Shown here: positions 40,106-52,700 of the stretch, piece after piece
How positions within the stretch are numbered: the stretch's first letter is position 1
Layout: each line of letters opens with the position of its first letter
Assembly: GCF_003201655.1 (NCBI RefSeq)
Contig: NZ_QJJU01000001.1
Location: 1-64,000, forward strand
DNA length: 64,000 nucleotides
DNA from: Mycolicibacterium moriokaense
Lineage (GTDB): Bacteria; Actinomycetota; Actinomycetes; Mycobacteriales; Mycobacteriaceae
Direction of reading: 5' to 3'
Made by a program: the position numbers and the translations under genes
The notes under the pieces: model-generated
The model's database searches: none
What the model saw: only the letters and a program-made list of their open reading frames with translations
What the model was told of the DNA's origin: nothing

Positions 40106-41210
40106 TTGGTTCAGCCTCGACATCATCTATTGGCCGGTGTCGGCGATCATGTGGGTTTGGTACAAGGCGTTCGCCTTCGTCCTCGGCCCGTCGAACTTCT
40201 TCGCCTGGATGCTCGCGGTGATGTTCCTGGTCTTCACGCTTCGCGCGATCCTGTACAAGCCGTTCGTTCGGCAGATCCGCACGACGCGTCAGATGCAGGA
40301 ACTGCAGCCGCAGATCAAGGCGCTGCAGAAGAAGTACGGCAAGGACCGCCAACGGATGGCGCTGGAGATGCAGAAGCTGCAGCGCGAACACGGGTTCAAC
40401 CCGTTGATGGGTTGCCTTCCGGTGCTTGCCCAGCTGCCGGTGTTCCTCGGGCTCTATCACGTGCTTCGGTCGTTCAACCGAACAGTGACCGGAGGGTTCG
40501 GCGGCAGCTTCGGGCCGCACCTCTCGGTGGAGCAGAACCGGGCGACCGGCAACTACATCTTCAGCCCGGCCGATGTCGGCCACTTCCTGGACGCAAACCT
40601 GTTCGGCGCACCGCTGGGTGCGTCGATGACTCAGCAGAACGGCCTGGACGCGTTCACGGAATTCAGCCGCGGGGCCGTGGTCGGGGTAGGCCTGCCGGTG
40701 ATGATCATGGCGGGCATCGCGACGTACTTGAACAGCCGCGCATCGATCGCGCGGCAGAGCCCCGAGGCGGCGGCGAACCCGCAGACGGCGATCATGAACC
40801 GGCTGATGCTGTACGTGTTCCCGTTCGGTGTGGTGTTCGGCGGATTGTTCCTGCCGTTGGCGATCATCTTCTACTGGTTCGCGAACAACATCTGGACGTT
40901 CGGCCAGCAGCACCTTGTGTTCGGACGGATCGAAAAAGAGGACGAAGCGAAAAAGCTCGAGGCGCAGGAACGGCGGGCGGCGAACGCGCCTGCGCCCGGT
41001 GCCAAACCGAACCGTGCGCGCAAGGCGCAAGCCGATGCGAATGACGGTGCGTCCGATGCGGAGCCGACAGGGACCGAGCTGGGCGCCGATGAGAGCGCGC
41101 CGAATTCCAGTGCCAGTAAGCCAAGTGCGGGCAACACATCGGGCAACCCCGCACCGCGCCCGGGGGCGACTCCGCGCCCAGGCGCGCGGCCCAAGAAACG
41201 GAAACGTTGA
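40098..41210 (+). CDS. yidC: Membrane protein insertase YidC
   Basis: A 370-residue Oxa1/YidC insertase. It begins with a membrane helix ([20 protein letters not shown]), then the core with helix [20 protein letters not shown] carrying the conserved arginine, the cytoplasmic coiled-coil ([20 protein letters not shown]), further helices ([39 protein letters not shown]) and a charged, Pro-rich C-terminal tail ending GARPKKRKR. It lacks the large periplasmic domain of proteobacterial YidC, as in other actinobacteria. The GTG start overlaps yidD. Confidence 0.95.
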   Translation: MFDWFSLDIIYWPVSAIMWVWYKAFAFVLGPSNFFAWMLAVMFLVFTLRAILYKPFVRQIRTTRQMQELQPQIKALQKKYGKDRQRMALEMQKLQREHGFNPLMGCLPVLAQLPVFLGLYHVLRSFNRTVTGGFGGSFGPHLSVEQNRATGNYIFSPADVGHFLDANLFGAPLGASMTQQNGLDAFTEFSRGAVVGVGLPVMIMAGIATYLNSRASIARQSPEAAANPQTAIMNRLMLYVFPFGVVFGGLFLPLAIIFYWFANNIWTFGQQHLVFGRIEKEDEAKKLEAQERRAANAPAPGAKPNRARKAQADANDGASDAEPTGTELGADESAPNSSASKPSAGNTSGNPAPRPGATPRPGARPKKRKR

Positions 41211-41246
41211 CCGGAGCACTATCCGGTGGATGAGGGAGAGACAGAC

Positions 41247-41807
41247 ATGACGGACGCCGAAACGACCGAACGCACCGACGCGCCGGTCGACGACGAGACG
41301 GGCGAGAACGGTACCGACAGCGCACCAGCGAGCACCGGCAATCTCGAAGACCGATTGGTGGCCGAGGGCGAGATCGCAGGCGACTATCTCGAAGAGCTGC
41401 TGGACCTGTTGGACTTCGACGGCGACATCGACCTGGACGTCGAGGGCGACCGTGCGGTGGTCAGCATCGACGGCGGCGACGAGCTGAGCAAGTTGGTCGG
41501 CCGCAAGGGCGAGGTGCTGGATGCGCTCCAGGAGCTGACGCGGTTGGCGGTGCACCAGAAGACGAGTGAGCGCAGCCGGCTGATGCTCGACATCGCGGGC
41601 TGGCGCCGGCGTCGTCGTGACGAGTTGGCCGCGCTGGGCGACAAAGTTGCGCACCGGGTGCTGGAGTCCGGGGAGCGCGAGGAGCTCACGCCGATGACAC
41701 CGTTCGAGCGGAAGATCGTGCATGACGCGGTTGCGGCGGTCGACGGCGTGCACAGCGAGAGCGAGGGCGTGGAGCCGTCGCGACGCGTCGTCGTACTGGT
41801 CGACTGA
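41247..41807 (+). CDS. khpB: KH/R3H RNA-binding protein KhpB (Jag)
   Basis: A 186-residue RNA-binding protein (Jag/EloR/KhpB family, Rv3920c equivalent) linked to cell elongation in other bacteria. An acidic N-terminal region is followed by a KH-type domain (DGGDELSKLVGRKGEVLDAL) and an R3H domain (LTPMTPFERKIVHDAV, then SEGVEPSRRVVVL). ATG 41247 has GAGGGAGAG upstream; an ATG-like start 21 nt earlier overlaps that site and is rejected. It lies between yidC and rsmG on the same strand. Confidence 0.92.
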   Translation: MTDAETTERTDAPVDDETGENGTDSAPASTGNLEDRLVAEGEIAGDYLEELLDLLDFDGDIDLDVEGDRAVVSIDGGDELSKLVGRKGEVLDALQELTRLAVHQKTSERSRLMLDIAGWRRRRRDELAALGDKVAHRVLESGEREELTPMTPFERKIVHDAVAAVDGVHSESEGVEPSRRVVVLVD

Positions 41808-43564
<1,757 letters not shown>

Positions 43565-43589
43565 GCGCTTGCGCGAAGAGGAGACAGAG

Positions 43590-44573
43590 ATGACCCAGCC
43601 GACACGCAAGAAGAGCGGCCTCGGCCGCGGCTTGGCGTCGCTGATTCCCACGGGCCCGGCCGATGGCGAAGCCGTGGTGCCTGGCCACCGGATGGGCGCC
43701 GCGGCCGCCGATGTCGTCCTCGGCGGAGGCTCTGGGGTGGCCGCTGTCGACGTCGGCGCCGTCTACCGGGAGATCGACCCGTCGGCGATCGACCCGAATC
43801 CGCGACAGCCTCGGCAAGTCTTCGACGAGGAGGCGCTGGCCGAGCTCGTGCACTCCATCCGCGAATTCGGCCTCATGCAGCCGATCGTCGTGCGTGCGGC
43901 ACCAGCACCATCGCCCGGCGCGCCGCGGTATCAGCTCGTCATGGGGGAGCGGCGCTGGCGCGCGGCCCAGCAGGCCGGCCTCGCGACCATCCCCGCGATC
44001 GTGCGGGATACCGCCGACGACAGCATGTTGCGGGACGCCCTTTTGGAGAACATCCACCGTGCCCAGCTGAACCCGTTGGAAGAAGCGGCGGCGTATCAGC
44101 AGCTTCTCGACGAGTTCGGGGTCACCCACGACGAACTCGCTGCGCGGATCGGCCGGTCCCGCCCCGTGATCAGCAACATGATCCGGTTACTGCGGCTGCC
44201 GATCGCGGTGCAGCGGCGGGTGGCCGCGGGTGTGTTGTCGGCCGGGCACGCCCGTGCTCTGCTCGCCCTCGAGGGAACCGCGGAGCAGCAGGAGGAGCTG
44301 GCGGCGCGCATCGTCGCCGAGGGGCTTTCCGTGCGCGCCACCGAAGAGGCGGTCACGCTGGCGAACCGCGAGGAGACTGCGGCGCCGTCCTCGCCGCGGC
44401 GTAAGCCGATTCACATGCCGGGTTTGCAGGACGTTGCTGAGCGGCTGTCGACGGCGTTCGATACACGCGTCACGGTCAGTCTCGGCAAACGTAAGGGGAA
44501 GATCGTCGTCGAGTTCGGATCGGTCGACGACCTTCAGCGCATAGTCGACCTAATGAGTTCGTCAAAGGGCTGA
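43590..44573 (+). CDS. parB: Chromosome partitioning protein ParB
   Basis: The 327-residue parS-binding CTP switch protein. The N-terminal ParB/Srx domain has [20 protein letters not shown] and the [14 protein letters not shown] motif that in the family binds CTP; the central HTH is [20 protein letters not shown]; the C-terminus ([20 protein letters not shown]) is the dimerisation domain. ATG 43590 follows AGAGGAGA and matches the family start ([18 protein letters not shown]). It is the last gene of the rpmH-parB run. Confidence 0.97.
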   Translation: MTQPTRKKSGLGRGLASLIPTGPADGEAVVPGHRMGAAAADVVLGGGSGVAAVDVGAVYREIDPSAIDPNPRQPRQVFDEEALAELVHSIREFGLMQPIVVRAAPAPSPGAPRYQLVMGERRWRAAQQAGLATIPAIVRDTADDSMLRDALLENIHRAQLNPLEEAAAYQQLLDEFGVTHDELAARIGRSRPVISNMIRLLRLPIAVQRRVAAGVLSAGHARALLALEGTAEQQEELAARIVAEGLSVRATEEAVTLANREETAAPSSPRRKPIHMPGLQDVAERLSTAFDTRVTVSLGKRKGKIVVEFGSVDDLQRIVDLMSSSKG

Positions 44574-44790
44574 CCTACGACACGGCGTAATTACGTCACT
44601 GTGACACAAACCCCTCCAGCGCCAGCCCCTCACCGCCTTCACAAAGGAAAACCCATGTGTAGCAACGGGATTCGATTCGACTGCGGCGGCCGATGAGCGA
44701 ACCACGCGAATGCGGGCAGTCGGCCACACATCCTTCTATCCTGGAGTGGCAGCCGTGCATTTCAGCACCGAAAAGAACTCGGGGAGTTTA
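44574..44790. promoter_or_regulatory. Spacer after parB
   Basis: A 217-nt gap before the next gene. It holds the palindrome CGTAATTACG at 44586-44595 and no clear terminator hairpin. The next gene is co-directional, so its promoter is probably here. Confidence 0.3.
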
Positions 44791-45558
44791 GTGGCAGCGC
44801 GAATTACGCCCCTGCGGCTCGAAGCGTTCGAGCAGCTGCCCAAGCACGCGCGCCGATGCGTGTACTGGGAAGTGGATCCGTCGACCTTGGGTGCCGACGA
44901 TCACTTGAGCGACCCCGAATTCGAGAAGGAAGCGTGGCTGTCCATGGTCATGCTCGAGTGGGGCTCGTGCGGTCAGATGGCGGTGTATTGCCGAGACAGC
45001 GGGCCGGCGGCAGGCGACGTCGATGACCCCGCAATACCACTGGATGCGGGGGACAGCCCATGCCTGGGCTACGCGTTCTACGCGCCGCCGGGTGCGGTGC
45101 CGCGTGCTCGCCTGTTTCCCACCGGGCCGGTGAGCGCCGACGCCGTCCTGCTTACCTCACTCGGTGTCGAGTCTGGCCAGGATGCCGAGGCGCTGTCCCG
45201 GCACCTGCTTGCATCGGTTGTCGGCGACCTCGTCCGCCGCGGCGTGCGGGCGCTCGAGGCGTTCGGGCACACCGCCGAGGTATCGGAATTGGCGGAACCC
45301 CGCCTGGTGCCGCCCGACTTGCGGCCCATCGTCGAGGTGCTTGGCGACTGCTCGGTGGAGCAGTGCGTGTTGGACGCTGACCTGTTGCAGGACGCAGGCT
45401 TCGTCATCGCCACGCACCACCGGTACTTCCCCCGGCTGCGGCTCGAACTCAAGCAGGGACTGGGTTGGAAGGCAGATGTCGAGGCGGCGTTGGAGCGGCT
45501 GCTCGAATCCGCGCAGCTGCAACAGCCGGTCGGTGCGGGCGCGAGTCCCTGTTTGTAG
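44791..45558 (+). CDS. GNAT-like protein, Rv3916c family
   Basis: A 255-residue protein equivalent to the gene between parB and cwlM in mycobacteria, usually annotated as an acetyltransferase. The body contains RLEAFEQLPKHARRCVYWEV, EKEAWLSMVMLEWGSCGQMA, a possible CoA-binding strand CLGYAFYAPPGAVPRARLFP, and a C-terminal helical part (DADLLQDAGFVIATHHRYFP). The catalytic function is not proven by any motif I can see. GTG 44791 has GGGGAG upstream; GTG 44755 and ATG 44710 are in-frame alternatives. It converges with cwlM (4-nt gap). Confidence 0.75.
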   Translation: MAARITPLRLEAFEQLPKHARRCVYWEVDPSTLGADDHLSDPEFEKEAWLSMVMLEWGSCGQMAVYCRDSGPAAGDVDDPAIPLDAGDSPCLGYAFYAPPGAVPRARLFPTGPVSADAVLLTSLGVESGQDAEALSRHLLASVVGDLVRRGVRALEAFGHTAEVSELAEPRLVPPDLRPIVEVLGDCSVEQCVLDADLLQDAGFVIATHHRYFPRLRLELKQGLGWKADVEAALERLLESAQLQQPVGAGASPCL

Positions 45559-45562
45559 TCGA

Positions 45563-46759
45563 TCAGGTCGGGCTGACGCGACCGGCCTGATCGACCGACA
45601 GCTCGTGAGCCAGCAGCTCGGCGAAGGTGAACGTGCCCGTCGGGCGGTCGTTCTTGCCAAGCAGGTACAGCCGCTTGACCGCGGCAAGGACGCCTTCGGC
45701 GATCGAGTCGCGGGTCTGCGCTTCCACCACCATGTCCCGGTCGCGCGGGTTGGTGATGTAGCCGACGTCGACCTGCACGGTGGGCATCCGGGTCAACCGC
45801 AGCAGGTCCCAGGTCCGCCCGTGGGTGCGGCAGTCTCGTAAACCGGTGCGCGCCACCACTTCTCGCTGAATGAAGTCGGCAAGGTTGCGACCGATGGTGG
45901 ACACCGACCCATGCGAATTGCCGAAGTGGAATGACGCCACACCATTGGCCGAAGGTCCGGATTGAGTGGCGCACCGCAGGCTGATCATCAAGTCAGCGCC
46001 GACGGTGTTGGCCGTCGCGGCGCGTTCGACATCGGACGGGGCGCGGTTGACCGGCCGCGAAAGGAACGTCTCCATGCCGATGGCCGTCATACGGCCCTCG
46101 AGCCGACTTGCCAAGTCCCACAGGATGTCAGCTTCGCTGATCGGCCCTGCAGGGCCGTTCATGATCAGTCCGTGATCGCTGCCACCACGGCCGGGATCGA
46201 TGATGATGCGCTTGCCCGACAGGCGTGGGCCGGAGCGGCGGACCAACTCCTCTTCGCGGATGGCATGCGGGGAACCGCCGGTAACGCGCGAACCCAGAAA
46301 ATACAAGGAGCGCAACGTTTCCGGGCCGCAGATCCCGTCCGGATATAGCCCGTACTCACGCTGGTACGACATCAGCCCGTTGTGCGTCTGCAGGCCGAAG
46401 TGGCCGTCGACGAGGCCGGTGTAGAAACCGAGATCCTGCAGCCGGGCCTGCAACGTGGCGACGTCGTCGCCGTACATCGGCGCACCGAACTGGTGATTGA
46501 GCGTGCGTGCGCCCAACCGGTAGGACGCTTCCTTGAGCGCGCGGAAGGTCGCCTCACCGACGATGCCGTCGACCAACAACCCGCGGTGCTGCTGAAACGC
46601 ACGCACGGCGTGGTCGAGTTCGCCGTCGAAGACGTCAACGGCAACGTGCTTGCCGGTGGTCAGGTCCTCGTCCTGGCTTTCGGTAAGCCCCAGCGCCGCC
46701 AGTGCCGCCCGGATCTCGGTGACCGCACCCCCGCGGTCACCGCGACGCAGACTCGACAT
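45563..46759 (-). CDS. cwlM: CwlM, regulatory amidase-fold protein
   Basis: A 398-residue protein with two N-terminal peptidoglycan-binding repeats (VRAFQQHRGLLVDGIVGEAT; LQDLGFYTGLVDGHFGLQTH) and a C-terminal Amidase_3 domain. The first zinc ligand of active amidases (DPGHGG) is Arg here: IIIDPGRGGSDHG, so hydrolysis is unlikely. In mycobacteria CwlM is a PknB substrate; phosphorylated CwlM activates MurA and so sets the rate of precursor synthesis. ATG 46759 is chosen at the conserved region start. It is downstream of the trxBA gene on the same strand. Confidence 0.93.
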   Translation of the reverse strand: MSSLRRGDRGGAVTEIRAALAALGLTESQDEDLTTGKHVAVDVFDGELDHAVRAFQQHRGLLVDGIVGEATFRALKEASYRLGARTLNHQFGAPMYGDDVATLQARLQDLGFYTGLVDGHFGLQTHNGLMSYQREYGLYPDGICGPETLRSLYFLGSRVTGGSPHAIREEELVRRSGPRLSGKRIIIDPGRGGSDHGLIMNGPAGPISEADILWDLASRLEGRMTAIGMETFLSRPVNRAPSDVERAATANTVGADLMISLRCATQSGPSANGVASFHFGNSHGSVSTIGRNLADFIQREVVARTGLRDCRTHGRTWDLLRLTRMPTVQVDVGYITNPRDRDMVVEAQTRDSIAEGVLAAVKRLYLLGKNDRPTGTFTFAELLAHELSVDQAGRVSPT

Positions 46760-46904
46760 TCTCGACCCTTCCCGGCTGCCCTGCTGACCATCGGTCGTCA
46801 GCGGAAATGGCTGACGAAGCAAAGACAGGCTAGGCAGCATTGTCGCAGACGGAGACCGCTTTCGAGAAAACCCCAGGCGGGTGTCCGACCCGCGGAAACG
46901 GGCG

Positions 46905-48218
46905 TTAGACCACGTCAGCGAGCTCGCGCAGCAGCGCCGCCTTGCCCTTCGCGCCGACGATGCGCTTCACTGGGGCGCCATCCTTGAACAGGATCATCGT
47001 GGGGATCGAGACGACCTGAAAGTCGCGCGCGGTGGCGGGGTTGGCGTCGACGTCGATCTTGGCCACCTTCAGCGCGCCTGCCTTCTCGTTGGCGATCTCT
47101 TCCAGCACCGGCGCGACCATCTTGCACGGCCCGCACCAAGTGGCCCAGAAGTCGACCAGCACCGGGGTGCTGCTCGACAGCACGTCGTCGGAGAACGAGT
47201 CGTCGGTTACGGCGACCGTTGCGGAAGTCTTCTCGGTCATAGCGGTGCTCCAAATCAGATCGTTGTTGTCATCGGTTGGGCCAGAGGCGTTTTCGGCCAG
47301 CCAGCGTTCGGAGTCGATAGCCGCCGAACAGCCGGTGCCCGCTGCGGTGATGGCCTGACGGTAGGTGTGGTCGACGAGGTCGCCGCAGGCGAACACGCCA
47401 TCGACCGAAGTAGCGGTGGTGCGGCCCCTGGTGAGCACGTACCCCTCCTGGTCGAGGTCGACCTGGCCGCGCACCAGATCCGAGCGGGGATGGTGACCGA
47501 TCGCGACGAACACCCCAGTGACGGCCAGCTTGGATTCCTCACCGGTGACGGTGTTGCGCAGCCGCACACCGGAGACCTTCGGATCACCCTCGATCTCGGT
47601 CACCGCGGTGTTGGTGAGGAACGTGATCTTCTCGTTGGCGCGGGCGCGGTCCAGCATGATCCGCGACGAGCGGAATTCCTCGCGGCGGTGGATGAGGGTG
47701 ACACTGCGGGCGAAGCGGGTCAGGAAGGTGGCTTCCTCCATCGCAGAGTCGCCGCCGCCGATCACCGCGATGTCCTGATCGCGGAAGAAGAATCCGTCAC
47801 AGGTGGCACATGTGCTCACGCCCATGCCGATCAGCGCTTCCTCACCGGGCGCGCCGAGATGCCTGGCGGCCGCACCCATCGCGAGAATCACGGAGCGCGC
47901 TCGATAGGTCTCGTCGCCGACGGTGACAGACTTCACGGGCCCGTCAAGCGAGACCGCGTCGACGTCCTCCATCCGCAGATCCGCACCGAAGCGCAGCGCC
48001 TGCTCGCGCATCTCGTCCATCAATTCGGGTCCGGTGATGCCCTCGCGGAAGCCGGGGTAGTTCTCCACTTCGGTGGTGGTCATCAGCGCGCCACCAAACT
48101 GGGTGCCTTCGAAAACCAGCGGTCTGAGCTGAGCGCGGGCCGCGTAGATAGCGGCGGTGTAGCCAGCCGGGCCCGAGCCGACGACGATGACGTCGTGAAC
48201 GGTGGATGAGGAGGTCAT
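46905..48218 (-). CDS. trxB: Thioredoxin reductase-thioredoxin fusion
   Basis: A single 437-codon frame encoding thioredoxin reductase (about 1-310) joined to thioredoxin (327-437). The reductase has the FAD motif VVGSGPAGY, the redox pair Cys137/Cys140 (STCATCDG), the NADPH motif [11 protein letters not shown] and [12 protein letters not shown] 16-20-residue linker ([14 protein letters not shown]) leads to the thioredoxin, which has the active site Cys362-Gly-Pro-Cys365 ([10 protein letters not shown]). No stop lies between. The internal ATG at 47240 has GGAG about 8 nt upstream, so free TrxA may also be made. M. leprae is known to have a similar hybrid; M. tuberculosis has separate trxB2 and trxC. 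Confidence 0.92.
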   Translation of the reverse strand: MTSSSTVHDVIVVGSGPAGYTAAIYAARAQLRPLVFEGTQFGGALMTTTEVENYPGFREGITGPELMDEMREQALRFGADLRMEDVDAVSLDGPVKSVTVGDETYRARSVILAMGAAARHLGAPGEEALIGMGVSTCATCDGFFFRDQDIAVIGGGDSAMEEATFLTRFARSVTLIHRREEFRSSRIMLDRARANEKITFLTNTAVTEIEGDPKVSGVRLRNTVTGEESKLAVTGVFVAIGHHPRSDLVRGQVDLDQEGYVLTRGRTTATSVDGVFACGDLVDHTYRQAITAAGTGCSAAIDSERWLAENASGPTDDNNDLIWSTAMTEKTSATVAVTDDSFSDDVLSSSTPVLVDFWATWCGPCKMVAPVLEEIANEKAGALKVAKIDVDANPATARDFQVVSIPTMILFKDGAPVKRIVGAKGKAALLRELADVV

Positions 48219-48301
48219 GCGAGCCTTTCTGCTCCTAACGCGTCGGCACGGTTATAAACACCAGCGTATGCCCGGGTGTTCCCCGCGGCCTGCAGGACAG
48301 A

Positions 48302-49039
48302 TTACGGACGAGTGACCAGAGTGCTGGCGAGCAGGCCGGTGTGAGCCGCGTTGCAGCCCGGCTCGACGACCAGCACCAGGACTGTCCTTGGCTTGTCGCT
48401 GGCCAGCACCATGAGAATCGCAGGCTGCCCGTGCACGTCGACCGGTTGCGCACCAAGCACCGCCGTCGCCGCGGCGTAGCCCAATCCGGACAGGCAGGAC
48501 GCACGTCGCTGCGGGTCGGCGAGCGGACCGTAGTCGGGGCCGCGTGACAGCAGGCCGAGGATCTGGGGATCCGAAAGCGGCAGGGAGCTCGGCGGCCGCG
48601 GCACCGTGATGCTCTCGGCCGTCGGCCCGGCAGGGCGGGTCGGTGCGGGTTCGCGCGTCAGCATCACCCCGCCAAGAACCGAGCCGACGACCGCGGCGCC
48701 GAGACCGGCGACGAGCCCGACCACCTGCCAGCGCGGGGCGTGCCGAACCGAGTGAGCGGGCTCGCGGGGCGGCCGATGCGGCGGGGCGGCCTGCAGCGCG
48801 GCCCCGACCCGCGCCGTCACCGCGGCAGGGACGTCGGGTGCAGAGGCGTGATCTGTGCCGAGATCGGCAAGGTCACGGCGGACGCGGTCGAGTGCCGACA
48901 ACATCTCTGTGGCGTCGGGGTCGGCGCGTATCCGCTGGCGCAACGGCGCAGCTGTGGCGTCGTCGAGCAGGCCCGCCTGCAGGTCGGCAAGTTGTTCGAG
49001 TGAAATCGGCTCGGGTTCATGGCCCGCGTTGCCGTCCAT
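48302..49039 (-). CDS. rsmA: Anti-sigma-M factor RsmA
   Basis: A 245-residue single-pass membrane protein, equivalent to Rv3912. The cytoplasmic N-terminal anti-sigma region (ISLEQLADLQAGLLDDATAA; PLRQRIRADPDATEMLSALD) is followed by one membrane helix (about 104-125, VVGLVAGLGAAVVGSVLGG) and an extracytoplasmic domain with RRASCLSGLGYA and EPGCNAAHTGLLAS (two cysteines). It would sequester SigM, encoded just upstream. ATG 49039 is preferred over GTG 49090, which adds 17 unconserved residues. Confidence 0.85.
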   Translation of the reverse strand: MDGNAGHEPEPISLEQLADLQAGLLDDATAAPLRQRIRADPDATEMLSALDRVRRDLADLGTDHASAPDVPAAVTARVGAALQAAPPHRPPREPAHSVRHAPRWQVVGLVAGLGAAVVGSVLGGVMLTREPAPTRPAGPTAESITVPRPPSSLPLSDPQILGLLSRGPDYGPLADPQRRASCLSGLGYAAATAVLGAQPVDVHGQPAILMVLASDKPRTVLVLVVEPGCNAAHTGLLASTLVTRP

Positions 49040-49115
49040 CGCTGCCCCCGCCGGTTGTGCCACGCTCTGACGCAAGCCAGTCTCCACCACGCAGGGTTAG
49101 ACGGCGGGGACGCCG

Positions 49116-49697
49116 TCACGGTTCCATGCTGCGCTCGGCGGCCGCGGCGGCACCTGCGTTGAAGTATTCGAGCGCCTCGGCCAGCTTGGCTCTGGCACGT
49201 GAACAGCGGCTCTTCACGGTGCCTTCCGCAATGCCGAGGATGCGCGCGGTCTCGGCCACCGAGTAGCCCTGCATGTCGACCGCGACTACCGCGGCACGCT
49301 GCTCGACGGGAAGCCGCATCAGGGCGCGCTCCACCACGACCGCGGTGTCCACCCGTGGCGCCGGATCGCCGACAAGGCAGGCATCATCTTCAAGGGCGGT
49401 GGTCGGGTGGGTCTTGTTGCGCCGCAACCGGTCGAGGCACGCGTTGACGACGATGCGGTACAGCCAGCTGCTGACCGCGGAGTCATGCCGGAACGCCGGC
49501 GCGCTGCGGTGCGCCTTCAACATCGCGTCCTGCAGGGCATCAGCGGCGTCCTCGGGATTGCGGCTGGTGATCTGCGCCAGCCGGTGCAGCTGGCGGTGGT
49601 GACGGTAGAACAGCTCCTCGAACGCATACCGGTCGCCGGCGACGTGGGCCGTCAGCAGCTCGGCGTCCGTCCGGTCGATTCCCCAGCAGCTCCCCAC
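49116..49697 (-). CDS. sigM: ECF sigma factor SigM
   Basis: A 193-residue ECF sigma factor. Region 2 is FEELFYRHHRQLHRLAQITS then NPEDAADALQDAMLKAHR; region 4 is LPVEQRAAVVAVDMQGYSVA followed by ETARILGIAEGTVKSRCSRA. In M. tuberculosis SigM controls ESX-4-type and cell-surface genes in stationary phase. The GTG 49697 start is consistent with the family. It precedes rsmA on the same strand and follows murJ by 66 nt. Confidence 0.92.
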   Translation of the reverse strand: MGSCWGIDRTDAELLTAHVAGDRYAFEELFYRHHRQLHRLAQITSRNPEDAADALQDAMLKAHRSAPAFRHDSAVSSWLYRIVVNACLDRLRRNKTHPTTALEDDACLVGDPAPRVDTAVVVERALMRLPVEQRAAVVAVDMQGYSVAETARILGIAEGTVKSRCSRARAKLAEALEYFNAGAAAAAERSMEP

Positions 49698-49763
49698 AGC
49701 CGAACACTAAACGGCGCAGAGGGTGGGTCCTGACACAAGTTTGCGGCGTTGGGGATAGCTGCG

Positions 49764-52700
49764 TCAGGAAGCGGCTTTGAGGGTGATCTCGGCGATGTCG
49801 GAACGGCTCTTGCCGTCGACCTGACCCAGCGTCGACACCCACACCAGCACGTTGGATGTCGGCGTCGCGTTGTCCACCTTGATCGTGTTCGGGCCGGGCT
49901 TGAGCGGGGTGGCGGGCACCAGCACGGTGGTGTCGTCCAGCGACGCGGGGGTCGGCGTCTGAGACGCGCGGATCTGCACCGCCGTGCCCGTGCTGTCCAA
50001 GTTGATGGTGACCTCGCCCAGCTTGGTGGGCTTCGGCAGCTGAAGCATCAGGCCGACGCCGTTCTTGAAATTCGGGAACGGCACCGGATCCGTGTAGGTG
50101 TCGATGGGCCACACGGTCGAAGGGTTGCCGTCGATGGCAAGGGGAGCCTGGTCGGGTGCGTCGGCCTCGCCTTCGGGTGAAAACACCGTCGCGCGAACGG
50201 GTTTCACGACGTTGCCCGAGTTGCCGGCCTGCGCCGACGACGATGACGGCGAGTTGAGGCCGAGCTGATCGCCGCCGAGTCCGCCGCCGACGTCGCCGAA
50301 GATCCGGCTCAAAACCGAAGCCAGCACGATCAATGCCACGACGATGATCGCGCCGCCAACGCTTAGCCCGATGATCAGCCCCTTGCGGCGACGCGCCGAG
50401 GTCTCAGGGTCGTCGGTGGGGGCGCCGCGAGATCGCGACGGCGGCGTGGCCGCGGGTTCGTCGACAGGTGAGATCAGCTCGGTGCGGTCGGCGATCGCGG
50501 TGGCCTGCTGCAGCAGGTTCAGCAGGGTGGGCGCACTGCGGATGCCGCCGCCCTCCTGGACCGCACGGGCGGCCGCCGCGGAGATCTGGAACGGGATGTC
50601 GCGATCGACGGCCCGCGGTTCGATGGGCTGGCCCGTCGAGTCGAGTTCGGCGGGCGCCAACCCGCTGCGAACCCCGGACTCGGGTAGCGGCCACCGGTTG
50701 ATCAACAGCGCGTACAACGCGGCGCCGATGCCGCGGATGTCGTCCTCAGGGGTGGCGTCGGGCAGCGTCGCAGGGAATGCCAGTGCCACGTCGCCCTCGA
50801 TGCTCACCCGCACGCGGCTGGGATGGTCGATCGACAGCGCAACACCCGAGCGATGGGCGACCTGGGCGGCAGCGGCGAGCGATTGGATAGCACGGGCCCC
50901 GCCGATCGGTGACGGCGACGTTTCGGCCACCTCTGGCAGCGAGCCGCCGCGGATCCACTCGGAAACCACCAGCCCGCCGGAGCCGGTGCTTGTCACGTCG
51001 AGCACGCGCGCGACACCGGGCATGTCGAGGCGACTCAGCTTCAGCGTGCGGGACAGGATCTCCTGCACCTGCTCGTCGGGCAGCGTCGCGTCGGGGTCGA
51101 CGAAGGTCAGCGCGACCTGCCGGTCCAGCGCGGTATCGAGTGCCTGCCAGAACTGCAGGTTGGGCGGGCCGCCGTGGAACACGAGCAGCCGGTAGCGGCC
51201 ACCGCCGATGCTGGCGCCGGGAATCAGGTGGACGTCTTCATCGGAGGTCGCGGCCTCGATAGGTGGCTCGTGAGGCACGTCGAAGGGCAGCGATTCGCGG
51301 GTCGGATCGCCGCCGTAGTCCGATGGCGGACGCCCGGAGACCTGCATAGGTGTCGTGCCGTTCGCGGCGTCGGGAAACGCGTCTGTCTGCTTACGCGCGG
51401 GCACGTCGTGCGCGTAGTCATCGGCAGGCAGGTCAGGCCTGAAATCGTCAGCCGACGGGGGCGCCGCCGAATCGGGCTCAAACGGGCGCGGAATCTTGGT
51501 GGTGGCGGTGCCGTCAGGGCCCGCGGCGGCGCCGGTCGCTTGGTCGTCGGTCACCGCTGGTCCCTTCCCCATCCCGTCCCCGGCAACGCCTGCCGGAGGC
51601 CCACGCCGGGCCGTCGCCGGGAACTGACGATGGCGTGACGCGGGCGAATTCCTCTGATCAGAGTACGTGAGGGGGCGGCCCGGCCGCCGCCGGTCGGGCG
51701 GGGGGGTTGAGGCCGCGGCTACCGCCGCTCGCCTGCCAAGACGGCGCCGAACGGCAGCAAGGGCGGCCTGGGCGTCGGGCACCCTGGCGGCCAACATCAC
51801 CCCGACGATGATCGGCACCATGATGAGGCCGAGTACGCACAGCCTCAGCAGTGAACCCCCGCCGCCCCAGTTGCGGGTCAGGGATTCCAGCCCGAGGAGT
51901 TGATCGACGATGTGAGCGGTGAGGCCGGCGATCAGCGACGCGGCGATCGTCACGAGGATGGTGCGGACCACCGCGAGGCTGATCAGCCTCCCGCCGGGGG
52001 GATTCAGGCTGGCACGCAGCAGGAAGTAGCCAACGGTGGCGCCTGCCAGAAATCCCAGGCCGTTGGCCAGCCCGAGGTAGCCCGCGACCAGTTCCCTGTC
52101 GTCGGTCAGGTGGGGCGCGGTCAGCGATGCGGCGATCTTCACGGTCGTGATCACGACGATCAGCAGGATCGGCGTCCACGGCTGTTCGCGGGCGTAGAAC
52201 ACCCGAAGTTGAAGCAGCACGAGGGCATACGGGATCAGCGTGAACGCCGACAGTGTGATGGCCATGCCGAGGTAGTTGGCGTCGACCGCGCCAAAGTTGC
52301 CGTACGCGAACAGTGCGCTGCCGATCGCGGGACCACCGACGGTCATCATCGCGACGATCGGAATCAGCGTGACCATGGTCAGCCGGGTGGCCAGCGACAG
52401 GTCGCCAAGCACCGCAGAGACATCGTTGGCCGCGGCATTGCGGCTAAGCCGTGGCATCACCACCGTCAGCACCGTCACGCCGATCATGCCGAACGGCAAC
52501 ATCAACACCAGCCAGGTGTAGTTGTAAATCGCGGGGCCGGAAGCCGCTGCGCCACTGGCGATTCGGTTGCCGACGATCAGACCGATCTGGCTGATCACCA
52601 CGTAGACCACCATGGCCGAGGCCATCGTGCCGAACTTCTTGAGCCGGTCGTCGATGCCCCACAGCGGACGCAGGCTGACCCGTTCGCGACGGATGGCCAC

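Noticed and set aside
46881-48209. 442-codon plus-strand open frame over the trxB-trxA gene
   Set aside because: Antisense shadow of the fusion gene, which has intact CxxC and nucleotide-binding motifs.
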